DNA of 64,000 nt from Ichthyophis bannanicus (GCA_033557465.1 CM066051.1:101037026-101101025); one strand, 5' to 3'; counted from the stretch's first letter, positions 43,294-54,290 are shown. Notes: generated by a model not told the origin, from the letters alone. Translations and numbers: made by a program.

Positions 43294-43949
43294 GGCTGAT
43301 GCAGAATGTGTTTTGCGTGGGGCCCTGTACAAAAAACATTCTTGCTCAATGGATGGGCCGGCCCTGATCCTCCTTATACTAGGTTTCACCATGATAAGGT
43401 TGTTCTTAGAACTCAGCCACACTTTATGCCAAAGGTAGTTTTGCCTTTTCATTTGAATTAATCAATTTATCTTCCTGTATTTTTTCCTGAGGCCTCACGC
43501 CTCTAATGCAGAAAGAAACCTTCAGACTTTGGATTGTAAAAGGGCCTTGGCCTTTTACCTACAGAGAACACAGCAGCATAGAACGTCCTAGCAACGTCTT
43601 ATAGCTTTTGACCCTAGTCATTTGGGACAACTAGTCTCCAAAAGAACTTTATCTAAATGGATTGCCCAATGCATATCCTTTGCTTATGAGAGTAAGGGTC
43701 TTCCTCTTAAGGACCATGTCACAGCTCATAATGTGAGAGCCATGGCAACCTCTATAGCTAATCTCCACTCTGTGTCTATTGATGACATTTGTCGAGCAGC
43801 CACCTGGGCTTCTGTACACACCTTCACAGCCCACTACTGCCTGGATAAAACCTCCCATTGGGATGCCTTTTTTGGCCAAGCTGGGAGGAAGGATTCCCAC
43901 CTTTCCAGGGTGGCACCTTCCTGGTGCTATCTCCCTGGCATCTTCAGCT

Positions 43950-44311
43950 AGGGAGTCCCCATATGTGAAGACTACATTCCTGCTTGTTCCTGGAGATAGC
44001 GTAGTTACTCACCTGTAACAGGTGATCTCTGGGAACAGCAGGAATTTTAGTCTTCACAACCCACCCACTTCCCCTGGGAGTTGTCTCTATCTCTTTGTCT
44101 CTTTACTCAGCTACAAACTTAACTGAAGAGGGACAGTTGGAAAGTCGCAAAGGCAGTGTGCATGTGCTGAGAGATGCTCCTAAAAGCTTTCCTTTTGGAC
44201 GCTGGGGAGCGTTCCTGTGCAGGCTCAGTCGGTACTGACGATACCCATATGTGAAGACTAAATTCCTGCTGTTCCCAGAGATAACCTGTTACAGGTGAGT
44301 GACTATGCTTT
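43950..44311 (+). repeat. DIRS copy 4 internal complementary region and right repeat
   Basis: 43950-44060 is the complementary region (GGGAGTCCCCATATGTGAAG ... TTACTCACCTGTAACAGGTG). 44150-44311 is the right repeat, whose CTGAGAGATGCTCC and ACGCTGGGGAGCGTTCC mirror the left-end text at 32780-32830. Confidence 0.8.
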
Positions 44312-45115
44312 TCAGTTCTTTGAATACCCTCTGATATCTGTTCCAAGTGATTTGCTTCTCTCCAATTTATCAAATAGTTGTAATACATCATCTGGGTTTT
44401 TCTATATTTCTTTCACTCCTTCCACTCCTTCCACTCCATCACCTTTCTGTACCATTTCAGGCATTGGTAAATTTCCTTCCTCTTGTTCTGTAAAGCCAGA
44501 AGCACAGATTTCATTTAGTTTCTTTACTAATGGCCTTGTTTTTAGTGCCCCCTTTTACTCTTCTATCCTCCAATGGTTTCACTGTTTTGTTTTTTACTGA
44601 TTGTATTTGAAAACGTTTTTATTATGTATTTTTGTTTCCATGGTTTGCTTTTTTTTTTCAAATTTTTGTCTCTTTGCAATGTCTTGTATCTAACTTGGCA
44701 ATGCTTATGTTTTTTGTTTGTCATTTAGCTCTCTTTTTTTTTTCTCCTATTTCCTGAAAGATGCTTTTTTGGCAGTTGCAATGTCTCTGATTTTGCCATT
44801 CAGCTATGCTCGTATTTTTATTTTATTTTTTTGCCTTCCTTCCCCTTTCCTTAGAAACCCAGACCTGATGTATTGCATGCTTTTAAGAGTACTTTTTAAT
44901 CAATGCTTACATTTTATGTAAATCTTTCTTTATAGCCGCTCTTTAGACGTTTCTTAACTAGTTTCCTTGTTTTATCATAGTTTTCCTTTATAAAGTTTCA
45001 GTAGCATTGTGGATTTATTTCATCTAGTAGGCTTGTTCCTGATACTCTTTTTCATGGTCCTCGCAATCACTTCTTATTCTATCAGCCTGTTCTTCATTTA
45101 CCGTCTCTAGCCAGT
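44312..45115 (-). mobile_element. CR1-like LINE, part between endonuclease and RT
   Basis: The minus strand reads YYNYLINWREANHLEQISEG in one frame and DDVLQLFDKLERSKSLGTDI in another; the latter corresponds to the conserved LKSSKSPGPDGI-like region just before the RT. Upstream is a Lys/Glu-rich linker with a (GGAGT)n-like stretch. It directly follows the right end of DIRS copy 4. Decayed throughout. Confidence 0.6.
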
Positions 45116-45299
45116 GGCAGTGTAGGGGCAGTTCGGGAAGGGTTCCGCTAGCAGCCATCTATGCTGCGTCCCCCGGGGCTATGTATACTCCCTGTTCCAG
45201 GTAAGCAACTCGGCTTTCTCAGGAGATGTAGATCCATTTTGAATGATGTCCGGTTAAGAAGATGGGCTGTCACAACTTGTAAGTAAATGAGAGGGGCAC

Positions 45300-45730
45300 A
45301 GAAACACTTTTTTTCCGAGTCTCTGCAGCGGGAAGCGTTGCGCCTGTTTGCGGGGTAAGGCTTGCCTCGGTTAGTTTGGGGGGAGGCGGCGGCCGCTGGC
45401 CCCTGTCCTACCGCTGGCCCGTGTCTTAAATTAATTTTCTTACTGCTACTGAGCTCAGGAGCGTCACCCGCTGTGCTTTGACGCCGGCGCTTTCCCTGTA
45501 CGTCATCAGGCGCGGCCGGAAGTGCGGTCGGTGGCCATGGAGCCGGGAAGCGGCCGACAGGTGGGGGCTGGAGAGGTCGCGCGGGGAATGTTCAGGGTTC
45601 CGGCCGGCGGTAACCAGAGAGCACCGGGGTGCCGCGTCTCCTCCACACGCCCAGTCGCTCGCGTAAAAGCCTCGGGGAGGAGGGACGCGGCGGGACAGAC
45701 TGATGCCGAGCTCGTCACACCTGTATGAAG
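45300..45730 (+). promoter_or_regulatory. CpG-rich promoter candidate of a host gene
   Basis: About 430 bp rich in CpG within a CpG-poor window. It contains TACGTCAT (45499-45506, CRE-like) and CCGGAAGTG (45516-45524, consensus ETS site), 13 bases before the candidate ATG at 45537. No TATA box, as usual for CpG-island promoters. It belongs to none of the repeat families seen here. The orientation is set by the ATG and splice donor. Confidence 0.6.
45537..45560 (+). CDS. Candidate first coding exon of a host gene (8 codons)
   Basis: ATG in a good Kozak context (GTGGCCATGG) encodes MEPGSGRQ and runs to CAG followed by GTGGGG at 45561, a plausible splice donor in phase 0. The frame stays open into the putative intron up to 45728, but splicing after codon 8 is the better reading. 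I do not recognise the protein from eight residues. Further exons are not found in the remaining 18 kb, which would then be a repeat-filled intron. Confidence 0.5.
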
Positions 45731-46319
45731 TTAGGCCAGTAAGAAGGGGTCTATATACTTTTATTTTAAAGAAAACAGTTATAGCTAGAAAGGGAATAAT
45801 AACTCCTCCCCCCCCTTAAAAGGAAAGGAAAGATTTCTACCATAATTCCTATCCCCAATAATCCTCCAGACAGGAGAGAGAAGAAAAAAATCCCATAATC
45901 ATAATGATGTGAGCTGGCACCCTTTCTTAGCTTCCTGCTCCTGTAATCCAGGAGCCATACAAGAACAAACCTCTTTTATGAGCCTTGTCTGAAAGGAGAA
46001 TCTTAAGTGCTGAGTCTGCGAAAATAAGCTTTTACCTTGCCATTTAACTAGAAATATTTATTTATTCGCTTTTACCGCCGCAGTTATGTAGAACATGAAC
46101 AACAGAACCGTTTTTTCATAGAATAAGTGATTAACATTGAACCACAACATCAACTTAGGTGGAATAGGGGAAACTTGGGTAGAACGGGGAACTAAATTAC
46201 AAGTTGGTAAGTAGATCTTAATATACAAAAGTACAGCTGCTAAAGACCACATAGTCAGATTTGGCATTAGAGGGTGGTAAAAAGGGCAATTGCCCTGGGC
46301 CTCCCATGTCCACAGGGGG
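45731..46319. other. Unassigned, probably intron
   Basis: No repeat family or coding frame recognised. It contains a short C run (45807) and AT-rich stretches. Confidence 0.4.
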
Positions 46320-46690
46320 CTCCTGCATATGGCCTGTTCAGTTTGCCCACCCATGAGAACTATTAAGTTCTGCAATGCATTCTCCTACCTTACAAGATCT
46401 CTCTGTATTTGTACCATGCTTTCTTGAATTCAGATACAGTTCTTACTTCCACCTGGAGACAGTTCCATAATTCTACTGCCCTTTCCTTAAAGAAACATTT
46501 CCTCAGATTACTCCCAAGTCTGTTCCCTTTCATCTCCATCCTCTGACTCCTAGTTCCAGAGATTCCTTTCAACTGGAAGAGGGCCACCACCAGCGTCTTT
46601 CCTCTATTTCACAGGCAATCTTGAAGAAAAAAGGCTAGAGACCACCCCAGAATGCACCTGAGTACATTCTTTCATTTGTGTACTACATCA
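46320..46690 (-). mobile_element. CR1-like LINE (second family), 3' end
   Basis: The minus strand encodes LFQLKGISGTRSQRMEMKGN, RLGSNLRKCFFKERAVELWN and VSEFKKAWYKYREIL, parallel to the fragment at 9717-10088. The tail contains, on the plus strand, ATATGGCCTGTTCAGTTTGC. Confidence 0.75.
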
Positions 46691-47699
46691 AAAATAATCT
46701 TGTACCCAGGAAATAGTACATCACATTTCCTAGAGCAATACTTAATTTTAAATTCCCTATCACTTTAGAGAGAGAGAGGTAATCAGTTTAGCTCAATGTT
46801 ATTTTTCTTGTACAGATGTAATGATTAAATCTGTCAATTCCTTATCGTTCCTCCAGTCCAGTCCCTACTTTTGGATTGTTGCCTCTCACCAGCAACTTGG
46901 AGACTGAGCACGTCAGTTTCTTTGACACCCAGTAGATAGCTGGCACCTCCCACCAGCCTCTCAGCTGGTGAGACATGAGCCCAGGAAGACTCGCTGAATT
47001 GACAACTAAGCTGGAGTTGTTAAAATCCAGATTAATCAGAAGGGCTTGATGGGTGTGGAGAGCAGCAAGTAAAGCTGTTGGGAGGAAAAAGGCTGTAAAA
47101 GAGGCAGGAAAGTGAGAGAGTCTCTATACCAGCAGTAAAACTCTTGGGGGAGAGAGAATCTGCTGCCGGCCCTTACAGATTCAGCGGGTTATAATCCCTT
47201 TTAGTGGGGGCAGTCCCTGAGAGTCTCATTGCCTCTCTGATAGGAGTGTTTTTTGCAGCAACTCGATGCAGCCGGCACAGCTCTAGTCAGCAGCACGGCT
47301 GATCGGGGGGCTTTCCGCACCAAAGCACCATTGCAAGCAGAGGGTCTATCTGCTTGCACAACCCTTTGGAAAGATATTTGTGTCGCATGGGGTGCAGGGG
47401 CCCGAACAGCTTGACTGAAAGTGGAGTCCCAGGCTTGAGTGGGAAACGCTGCCATTTTATAAACTGCTTCTTGAACACGTGGCAAGGGGAGGATAGGCCA
47501 GATGCAGGACTGCTTGTCGCTCGCGCTTTTTTATTTTAGTGGAATTTGCATACGGAGAAACCCCCCTTGATTGAAACTGTTTTTCTTTTAAAAAAAAGAG
47601 AGAGACTTTAAGAAGGGCGTGAAAAGGTGCAAGACCTGCCTTAATTGGCGTGCCTAGGAGGGTAGGTCACCCCTTTATTTCAGGGACCTCTGGCACTTC

Positions 47700-48990
47700 A
47701 TGCCTCCAAAGCAGATCTGTGTGGCCTGTGGCTTATGTAGGGGTGCAGTCTCCGCAGAGGGATTCTGCAGTGAGTGCGAGACAGAATCCACATCCATGGA
47801 AGACGGACTGAGAGAAGAGAGCGTGGACCAGCCCTTGAGGGGAACTGAAGGGGGTTCTCCGGGGGGACAGTCGTCTTTGTTGAAAGATAAGGAGGCATTT
47901 AACAGATGGCACAGGAAGCTCGGGAACCCCCCCCCCTGGGGTCTCCCAAGACCTTGACCTCTAAGGGAGTTTCAGGAGGGGGGTCCCTGGGTGCCTTTTT
48001 GCCTGAGTTTATTTGTCTCGTGCACAAAGCCTTTTGTCTGAGGCAAAAAGTAGAGGCAGCCATGGGGTGCTCAGGAGAAGTCGCAAAAGCAGGCTCCCCC
48101 GCTGGAGCAATAGCGGAGGGAGAACCTGCTCCATGCAGGCCCCAAGGGGAAGGTAATTCTATGGAGGATGTGGAATCTGACCATTCGGGGGACACAGAGA
48201 ATATGGAAACGGAGCCAGCGGAACTTGAGGAGGGCGAGATTTCCCAAGGGAAGAGGCCCGGATTGTGCGGGTGTTCTGCAGAGAGGAACCAGTGGCCCTG
48301 ATTTCCCATTCCGCTAAAGCATTGAACAGGAGCGTAAGCACCCCGGCAGAAGAGGAACCATTGGAGAACCCTTTGTTCCAAGTCTTGAGGAAGACTCAAT
48401 CTATCTTCCCACTCCTTCATGTAGTCAAACAGATGCTTCAGGATGAATGGGACATGCCAGAAGTGGGGCTGAAGGGAACCCATGTTCTGACACGGTTGTA
48501 TCCACTTCTGGATCAAGCTAAGGAACTGTTCCGTTCCCCCAGGATGGATGCGGTGGTTTCTGCGGTGACAAGACTGACCACCATTGCGGTAGAGGGAGCC
48601 TCGCTCTAAAGGATGTACAGGATAAGAAATTGGAGACATCAGTTCAGGTCTCCATCTGTGGAGCATTTGTGGCCCGTGCATTTTTACAGTGGGCCCAAGC
48701 AGTTTTGGAGCACACAGGGACTCCTAGCCGTTTCCTCCTGAGGTGGCAAAGTTGGAGTCAGGAGCGGCATACTTGGCAGATGCCTGTCTAAAGGAATAGC
48801 CTCAGCGGTGGCCGCTTGCTACTACCTGTGTTTGCGTAACTGGACTGTGGATGTTTCCGCCAAGACGTGGTTGAGCAAGTTTCCGTTTAGGGGGAAGCTT
48901 CTGTTTGGAAAGGATCTGGACAATTTGGTGAAGGATCTGGGAGAATCCAGAGGTGGAAGGCTACCAGAGGATAAGCAGAAACTGTGACAT
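47700..48990 (+). pseudogene. DIRS gag, lineage C (copy 2)
   Basis: The ATG at 47700 begins MPPKQICVACGLCRGAVSAE, then GFCSECETE, giving Cys pairs in the N-terminus. Core: KALNRSVSTPAEEEPLENPL, QMLQDEWDMPEVGLKGTHVL, MDAVVSAVTRLTTIAVEGAS (to 48609). C-terminal: in mixed frames YLCLRNWTVDVSAKTWLSKF, FRGKLLFGKDLDNLVKDLGE and RLPEDKQK near 48950-48985. Gag of this lineage lacks the FKKCDRC finger of lineage A. Stops at several points. Confidence 0.75.
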
Positions 48991-49149
48991 TCTGTGGTTC
49001 CTTTAAGGGGCCAGCCCAGGGATTTATGACACTTTTGGGCGGTCTGCTTTGCACCATACTAGAGGGGTCGGTACCCATCTCAGGGACAAGCCTTTGGGGG
49101 TTCCGAGAGGCGGCAGAGGATTTTACCCCTCGGCAACCAAGAAAACAAA

Positions 49150-49444
49150 ATGATGTCAGGGTGGTCCAGGGGCAGCTGGTTCCCATGGGAGATCGGCTGT
49201 GGGAGTTCTATGCCGCCTGGACCAGGATACATCTGACCAGTGGGTACTGGAAATCATCCAAGAGGGATACATGCTGGAGTTTGCCCTGCCGCTCTTGGAA
49301 GCCTTTGTCCATTCCCCATGCAAGGCACCGCGGAAGCTCAAGGCTGTGAGAGATACGTTGCAGCATTTGATCGAACTGCAAGCGGTGGTGGAGGTATTGC
49401 CCGACCAACACGTTTGTGGTCGATTTACTCCATTTCCAATTCAT
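49150..49444 (+). pseudogene. Start of lineage C RT
   Basis: The frame reads DQDTSDQWVLEIIQEGYMLE and then HSPCKAPRKLKAVRDTLQHL, the N-terminal RT block seen also at 15370 and 51890. It ends abruptly at 49444, where the lineage B left terminus starts. Confidence 0.7.
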
Positions 49445-50182
49445 CCTGCTAGACCAGTCCAGACTAGTGGGTTATATCCCCCTGCCAGCAGTTGTGAGAG
49501 ATAGAGAATGTACCAAAGGCTTTAGTGAGTGTGCCCTGGCACATACTAAATGACTCTAAGGATCGCCTTCAGTATTTCTCTGTCTCCAGCAGATCTGGAC
49601 TTTTTTTTTTCATTGCTCCTAACAGTTTCCCTGTCAGTGTTTTTTTTTTAGCAAGTTTTCTACAAGCCTTTTCTAGGTGGATGTCGCAAGGGCACACACG
49701 AGGTGCTCCTCTGGAGTTTCCCACGCTTATGCCTGGGTACAGCCCCTGATCAAGAGGATTAGTGTAGCTGCACATTCGCTGGGAGGAAGGGCTTCTGGTC
49801 AAGTGGACTAGTTGAACACAGGAAGGGAGCCATCAATACTTACTGATCAGCAAGACCAACTTTTTTTATTTTGATTTAATTAAAAAAAAATGTCTTTCAG
49901 CTGACAATGTTGCTGCACTCTGACGTGCTGACTAGCTCCTCTGCTGGATCCAGGACTTCACAGTGCATGTAGGGGCAACCCCCTCCTCCCCCGGCAATGA
50001 CAGATTTTCATTTCTTTTTCTCCGGGGTTCTGATTACTTTTCTTCAAACTCCGAGGGCCTTTAGTCACATCAGCCAACACTGCAGCTCACTTCTCGCCAT
50101 TTTGGGCTGAACGCAAAGTTATTTGCTGCGGCAGCCATTTTGAAATCAGCTGGCTGTACAAGTTCCCCTTCCCGCAGCTGAC

Positions 50183-51610
50183 TATGGCCCAATTTCAGGT
50201 TTCTGTTGTTTCTGGGCTGGATTTTTGCATTTTGGGCAGATTTCTCTTCCGTTTTCAGGATGCCATCAGCATTGCTATGTTGAATTGTGTGTGTGGTCGC
50301 AAACGCCGGTACCTGGTGGACCGACTTTGCACCATGTTCTCTGAGAACACCAGGGAATTCTCTCAGGCCAGCCAGCAGGTTCATGGCTGCATCTCACCTT
50401 CTCTAGAGGTTGTCTCATTAGAATCCTTACCCTCCACTGCCTTACCCTCCACAAGGAAGCCGTGACTCTTGTGAGGCCTTTGGAGAGCCCCCTTCCTCTC
50501 CCTTGCTTTGTCACATCAGACAGCCCAGTCCCAGGAGTCTACTGATCCTGAGTTTGATCAGTTCATGCACCTTTTTAAACAAGCATGGGCTCTTTGAAGG
50601 TCAGAGTCTGGCCCAGCTTCTGCAGGAAAAGTCCAACTCTGTGAAATTTTTGTCTGCCACGAGACCTTTAGCCAGGAAATGCGCGAGAGTCAGCACTCCG
50701 GCCACGGATAGGGCGTGTTCATCCAGAACAGTGTCATGGACCCCAGGAGATGGGGACTCTTTGCCTCCTGAGGAAGGCGAACAGCTCTCTACTGAGGATA
50801 GCCCAGACAGTGTTTCAGATCGCAAGGAGGGGGGTGGTCCCCGCGGAGGACATGGCCGACATCTCCTATGAAGCCCAGGATGTTTGTCTCTTTCGCAAAG
50901 AGAAACTCTCAGTCCTCATCACACAGATTACGGAAGCACTTCGCATTTTGGACCCTTCCAATCAGGCAGACCCTGCTACTGCTAAGCCACAAGCAGATCC
51001 TATCCTTGTGGACATTCACAAGCCTTCTAGGGCCTTCCCCTTTCTCTTGGAACTTCAGCAAATGGTTTCCCTGGAATGGGACTCCCCAAATGCCTCCTTG
51101 TGCATTGCTAAACACTTGGCCGTTACTATAGCTGGTCCCCTGGAGACATGAATAAGTGGCTTTGCTACTCTAAGGTAGATGCTGCCATAGCCAAGCATAC
51201 TACCATACCGGTTGAGGGTGGCACAGCCTTATAGGATCAGCAGGACTGCAAGGTTGAAGGCCTTTTGAAAATGGCCTTTCCTTCTCTTCACTTGCCCTAC
51301 AGGCTGCTTCTTGTGGAGATTTGGCTGCTTGCACTCTCCTTCATTGGATTCAGCTTCTGCCCAAAGATCCTGCTGCAGCACGATTGGAGTCATGTCGCGG
51401 TCTTTGGCGGATGCGCTCTATGACCACCTGTGCCTAGTGTCCTGTTTGGTGGCACAGCCACTGTGGCTTACTGTTGACTTTGGCTACAACATTGGCGGAT
51501 GTCACCTCCCAGGCCTGACTGGCTAAGCTCCCCTTTGGTGAGGACCCCAAAACTTGTAAAGGATTTTGGTGAGGTAAAGCCTCAGCATCTGCCTGAGGAC
51601 AAGCCCAGGC
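50183..51610 (+). pseudogene. DIRS gag, lineage B (copy 2)
   Basis: The best block, 50860-51151, reads ISYEAQDVCLFRKEKLSVLI, then SRAFPFLLELQQMVSLEWDS. In other frames follow AIAKHTTIPVEGGTAL, DCKVEGLLKMAF and, near 51570, LVKDFGEVKPQHLPEDK. It agrees with the minus-strand gag at 20526-24080. The exact start is unclear: the frame from 50183 includes leader sequence. Frame breaks throughout. Confidence 0.7.
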
Positions 51611-51959
51611 CTTCCTCATGTCGATCATGTTACACTGCATCTTCTTCATCTTAGTCTCAATCTTGTTTTTGGGACTCCTGACAATACTGCCCAGAGAAGT
51701 CCTCAACATCTGCCCCCTCTGGCAGGACTGGCTCCAGGTCTCAGCCCTTTCGGAGTCTTTGCCAGAACAAGGATAACTACTTCTCTGTGGCTAAGTTCTC
51801 CGGAACTAGTCGCTCCTCCCGCTGACTACCTCCAGGCCTGCTCCGGGATGCTGCCTGTCATGAGGCTGTTTTACCGGGAGTGGGCCAGGATAACTGCTGA
51901 TCAGTGGGTGCTTAACATTCGCTTTGGCTATGTTCTGTTATCCTATGCTAGAGAAAGAA

Positions 51960-52144
51960 TGAGTAGAACTTAGCCAACAAACTTGAAACATCTCTCTTGG
52001 AATTCCAATGGGAAGGGAACAAAATTGGGAGGAGAAATCCACCCTTTCCTCAATTTTTTATAATCTTTTAGAAAAAGATGGGGTTCTTGGAAGAAGAAAA
52101 TAGAAAGTTGTGATTTCCTTAATTAAGCTAAAATTATCTTAATT
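51960..52144. other. Short unassigned stretch
   Basis: AT-rich sequence between the first lineage B RT piece and a reversed LINE tail. Nothing recognised. Confidence 0.5.
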
Positions 52145-52410
52145 ATTAGAAACATACAGTAGAAACACAGGAAAGGAAGGTAGATAAAGGCCATATGGCC
52201 TATCCAGTCTGCTCATCCATAAGAATTATTAAGTTCTACATTCTGTTACTCTCAAAGATCATCTGTACTTGTCCCATGCTTTCTTAAATTCAGATACAGA
52301 TCTCAACTCCGCCACCTCCACTGGAAGGCTCTTTCATGCATCCACAACCCTTTTGTAAAGAAATATTTCCTCAGATTACTCTTGAGTCCATCACCTTTCA
52401 CTAAAGTAGA
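52145..52410 (-). mobile_element. CR1-like LINE (second family), 3' end
   Basis: The plus strand reads GATAAAGGCCATATGGCCTA, TCCAGTCTGCTCATCCATAA and, further in, TTCTTAAATTCAGATACAG, the reversed tail and end of the RT (EFKKAWDKY-like). Compare 46320-46690. Confidence 0.72.
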
Positions 52411-52419
52411 AAACTTTAT

Positions 52420-53711
52420 GCTTGTGTCTAGCATTAAATTTGATGTCTTCCTTTCTCACCTGCTGACTCTTTTCTATTTCTCTCCCACAATCCCTAGCCC
52501 ACCCACCTCGCAGTTTACATTTCTTACATAGCCTTCCTGGGGCTCCTTAATATTATTACTCTCAGGTGCATCTCAACCAACTGGGGCATCTGTGCTGCCC
52601 TACCATATCATATCTCCTCCGTTCTGTAGTTTCTCCTCCACACCTATTCCTATGGCTCCAAATCACCTTCTCTTCTTGATGCTAACTCTCCCTAATCTTT
52701 TCTCTTGATTCCAACAACTTCAAACCCCTAATTTGTATCACCCATTACTTATTCCCTTCACCTCTCCTGCTATTTTGTCTTCTACTCTATCATTTGCTTT
52801 TGAACTTCAACATTTCCTTCTTCTCATTCAGCCATCTCCATTCTCTCTGGGAGCACCTCACTCTTGTCACCATCATGCCACCTCTTTTCTCTCCTGTACC
52901 CTCATGCTCCTTCGTGTTTTATCACCTGGGGATATCAGTCTCAATCCTGGCTCCCCTAGGCATCTCTCTCGCTCCCTATGCAGAAACAGTCGCAATCCCT
53001 CTACTCTTATTCATATCCCTCTCCTTCCTCTCCCCTTTTCTCATTGTGCCTTGTGGAATGACCATGCTGCTTCCAACAAACTTACCTTCATCTCTCATGC
53101 TTTGATCAAGAATTGGCTTCTTCCTGAAAATTCTGCCTTAGTTGCTTCCCTCTGCCTTGGAGGCTACCTTTTCCCCCATGCATCTGGTTGGTTGCAGCTG
53201 TCGTGTTGGGTTGCTACTCTCTCCTTCCTGTTGGTTTCAATCCCTCCTTCTACTTCAGTCTCACTCCTTTGTCTTCCTTTGAAGTCCACTCCATCCACCT
53301 ATTTACTCCACTGCCTCTCCAGATAACTGTCATTTATGTTCTCGAGTTCGCCTGACCCATCACAGATGCCTTTATCATCTCCCTTTACAGCTCTGCCACC
53401 AAGTGGGCAGCAGTCCAAATCATTCTTCAGTGTCCGCTACTACAACTTTATATTGTTGCATAAAGTAGACTGTATTTATTCATCGTGTCTCCTTGTTAAG
53501 GGACTGGTTATTTATACCCTATTTTACCTGTTATACCTGCTTAATGCATACCCAAGTTTAATTTTCCTGTTTAATGTATACCCAAGTTATTATACCTCTT
53601 TCACTGTAAGCACAAATCACGAAATTGAGATGTGCAACTCTTATGTTCATTGTAAACCGCACTGATGTCGAATAGCGCGGTATAAAAGAGACTGCAAATA
53701 AATAAATAAAC
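52420..53711 (+). mobile_element. L2-like LINE relic: 5' ORF start joined to 3' tail
   Basis: A 197-codon frame (52733-53326) includes LLRVLSPGDISLNPGSP and HCALWNDHAASNKLTFISHA, then ALVASLCLGGYLFPHAS, the start of the endonuclease region of L2-like LINEs (usual phrases GDIELNPGP and LTETWL). The rest of the endonuclease and the RT are absent. The 3' tail CACTGATGTCGAATAGCGCG and AAATAAATAAATAAA follows at 53660-53711. Confidence 0.72.
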
Positions 53712-53999
53712 TTCAGGCTATTTCTCCAGTGCCTGAGGCTGAAAGAGGTTTTGGACGCTATTCCATCTATTTTGTCATTCCAAAAAAAGATGGCTCCTTC
53801 CAGCCCATTTTAGACCTCATAGAAGTGAATCACTCACTGCAGGTGCTGCGTTTTCATATGGAGACGGTATGCCAGGGGGAGTTTCTTGCCTCCCTTGACA
53901 TCATTGAAGCTTAATTCCACATTCCTATCTGCAAGGATCAGCAGCAGTTTTGCATTTTTGAGTTACCACTATCAGTTTCGGATGCTGCCCTTCGGATTT

Positions 54000-54290
54000 A
54001 TTTATTTACATTCTCTTATATACTGCGCTATTCTGCATCAGTGTGGTTTACATTGAACAAACTGAAATTACATTGAATAGGGCATTATAACTTGGAGAGA
54101 ACTATTTTACAGGGAACATAGGCTATGGAGGGTTAAGTGGCTTGCCCAAGACCACAAGGAGCACCTGTGGGACTAGAAACCCCAGTCCTTCCGGCCCAAG
54201 GTTGCTGTCCTCTAGTGGGATTTGAACCCCTGACCTTCCGGCCTGAAGTACCTTGCCCCAACCACTAGGCCACTCCTCCACTCCTGGATT
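54000..54290 (-). mobile_element. tRNA-derived SINE inside DIRS RT
   Basis: Reversed: an AT-rich tail (TTTATTTACATTCTCTTATA), GGTTAAGTGGCTTGCCCAAG, GGGATTTGAACCCCTG (complement of box B) and CCACTAGGCCACTCCTCC (complement of box A). Nearly the same as 55930-56112. Confidence 0.87.

Larger units (their letters stand above)
37269..43366. mobile_element. hAT-type non-autonomous unit carrying a LINE, Tigger and foldback
   Basis: The left end CAGGGGTAGCCCAAGGG and the right end, reversed, CAGGGCCGGCCCATCC share only the outer bases, as is common in old hATs. The flanks are ATCCTCCC (37261-37268) and ATCCTCCT (43367-43374), an 8-bp duplication with one difference. Excision rejoins the DIRS recombinase in frame. 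No hAT transposase is visible. Without the LINE and Tigger the unit would be about 1.9 kb of non-coding DNA with a minisatellite and a large hairpin. Confidence 0.8.
36790..43860 (+). pseudogene. DIRS tyrosine recombinase (copy 4), split by the hAT unit
   Basis: The first part (36800-37268) has SRKLSTRRTYAFKWKCFTIW, VRVHLSAIAASYKPLNGQAI, RFMRGLLLTKPP, WDLNLVLGQLMKLPFEPLAT and SACHISELQALVSNPP. After the hAT unit it resumes at 43375 with TRFHHDKVVL in frame. The C-terminal part (43622-43860) has HNVRAMATSIANLHSVSIDD, ICRAATWASVHTFTAHYCLD, so HxxR and the nucleophilic Tyr are intact. The box I Arg is His (CHISEL for CRISEL). Coordinates include the insertion. Confidence 0.84.
32703..44311 (+). 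mobile_element. DIRS-type retrotransposon, lineage A, copy 4 (best preserved)
   Basis: It has the left repeat, gag, RT, RNase H, recombinase, internal complementary region and right repeat. Without the 6.1-kb hAT insertion (37269-43366) the unit is about 5.5 kb, a plausible full length for DIRS. The left edge is rearranged: 32703-32725 is the terminal text in reverse orientation. The right end is ACAGGTGAGTGACTATGC then TTTT. The left flank is RTE and the right flank a CR1-like LINE, so the flanks do not match each other. Confidence 0.9.

Noticed and set aside
45522..45728. 68-codon frame through the CpG-rich region as a complete small protein
   Set aside because: A good splice donor follows codon 8 of the Kozak ATG, and the later residues look like translated GC-rich intron.
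52733..53326. 197-codon frame as a secreted or membrane protein
   Set aside because: Contains GDISLNPGS and LWNDHAASNKLTF, the beginning of an L2-like LINE protein.
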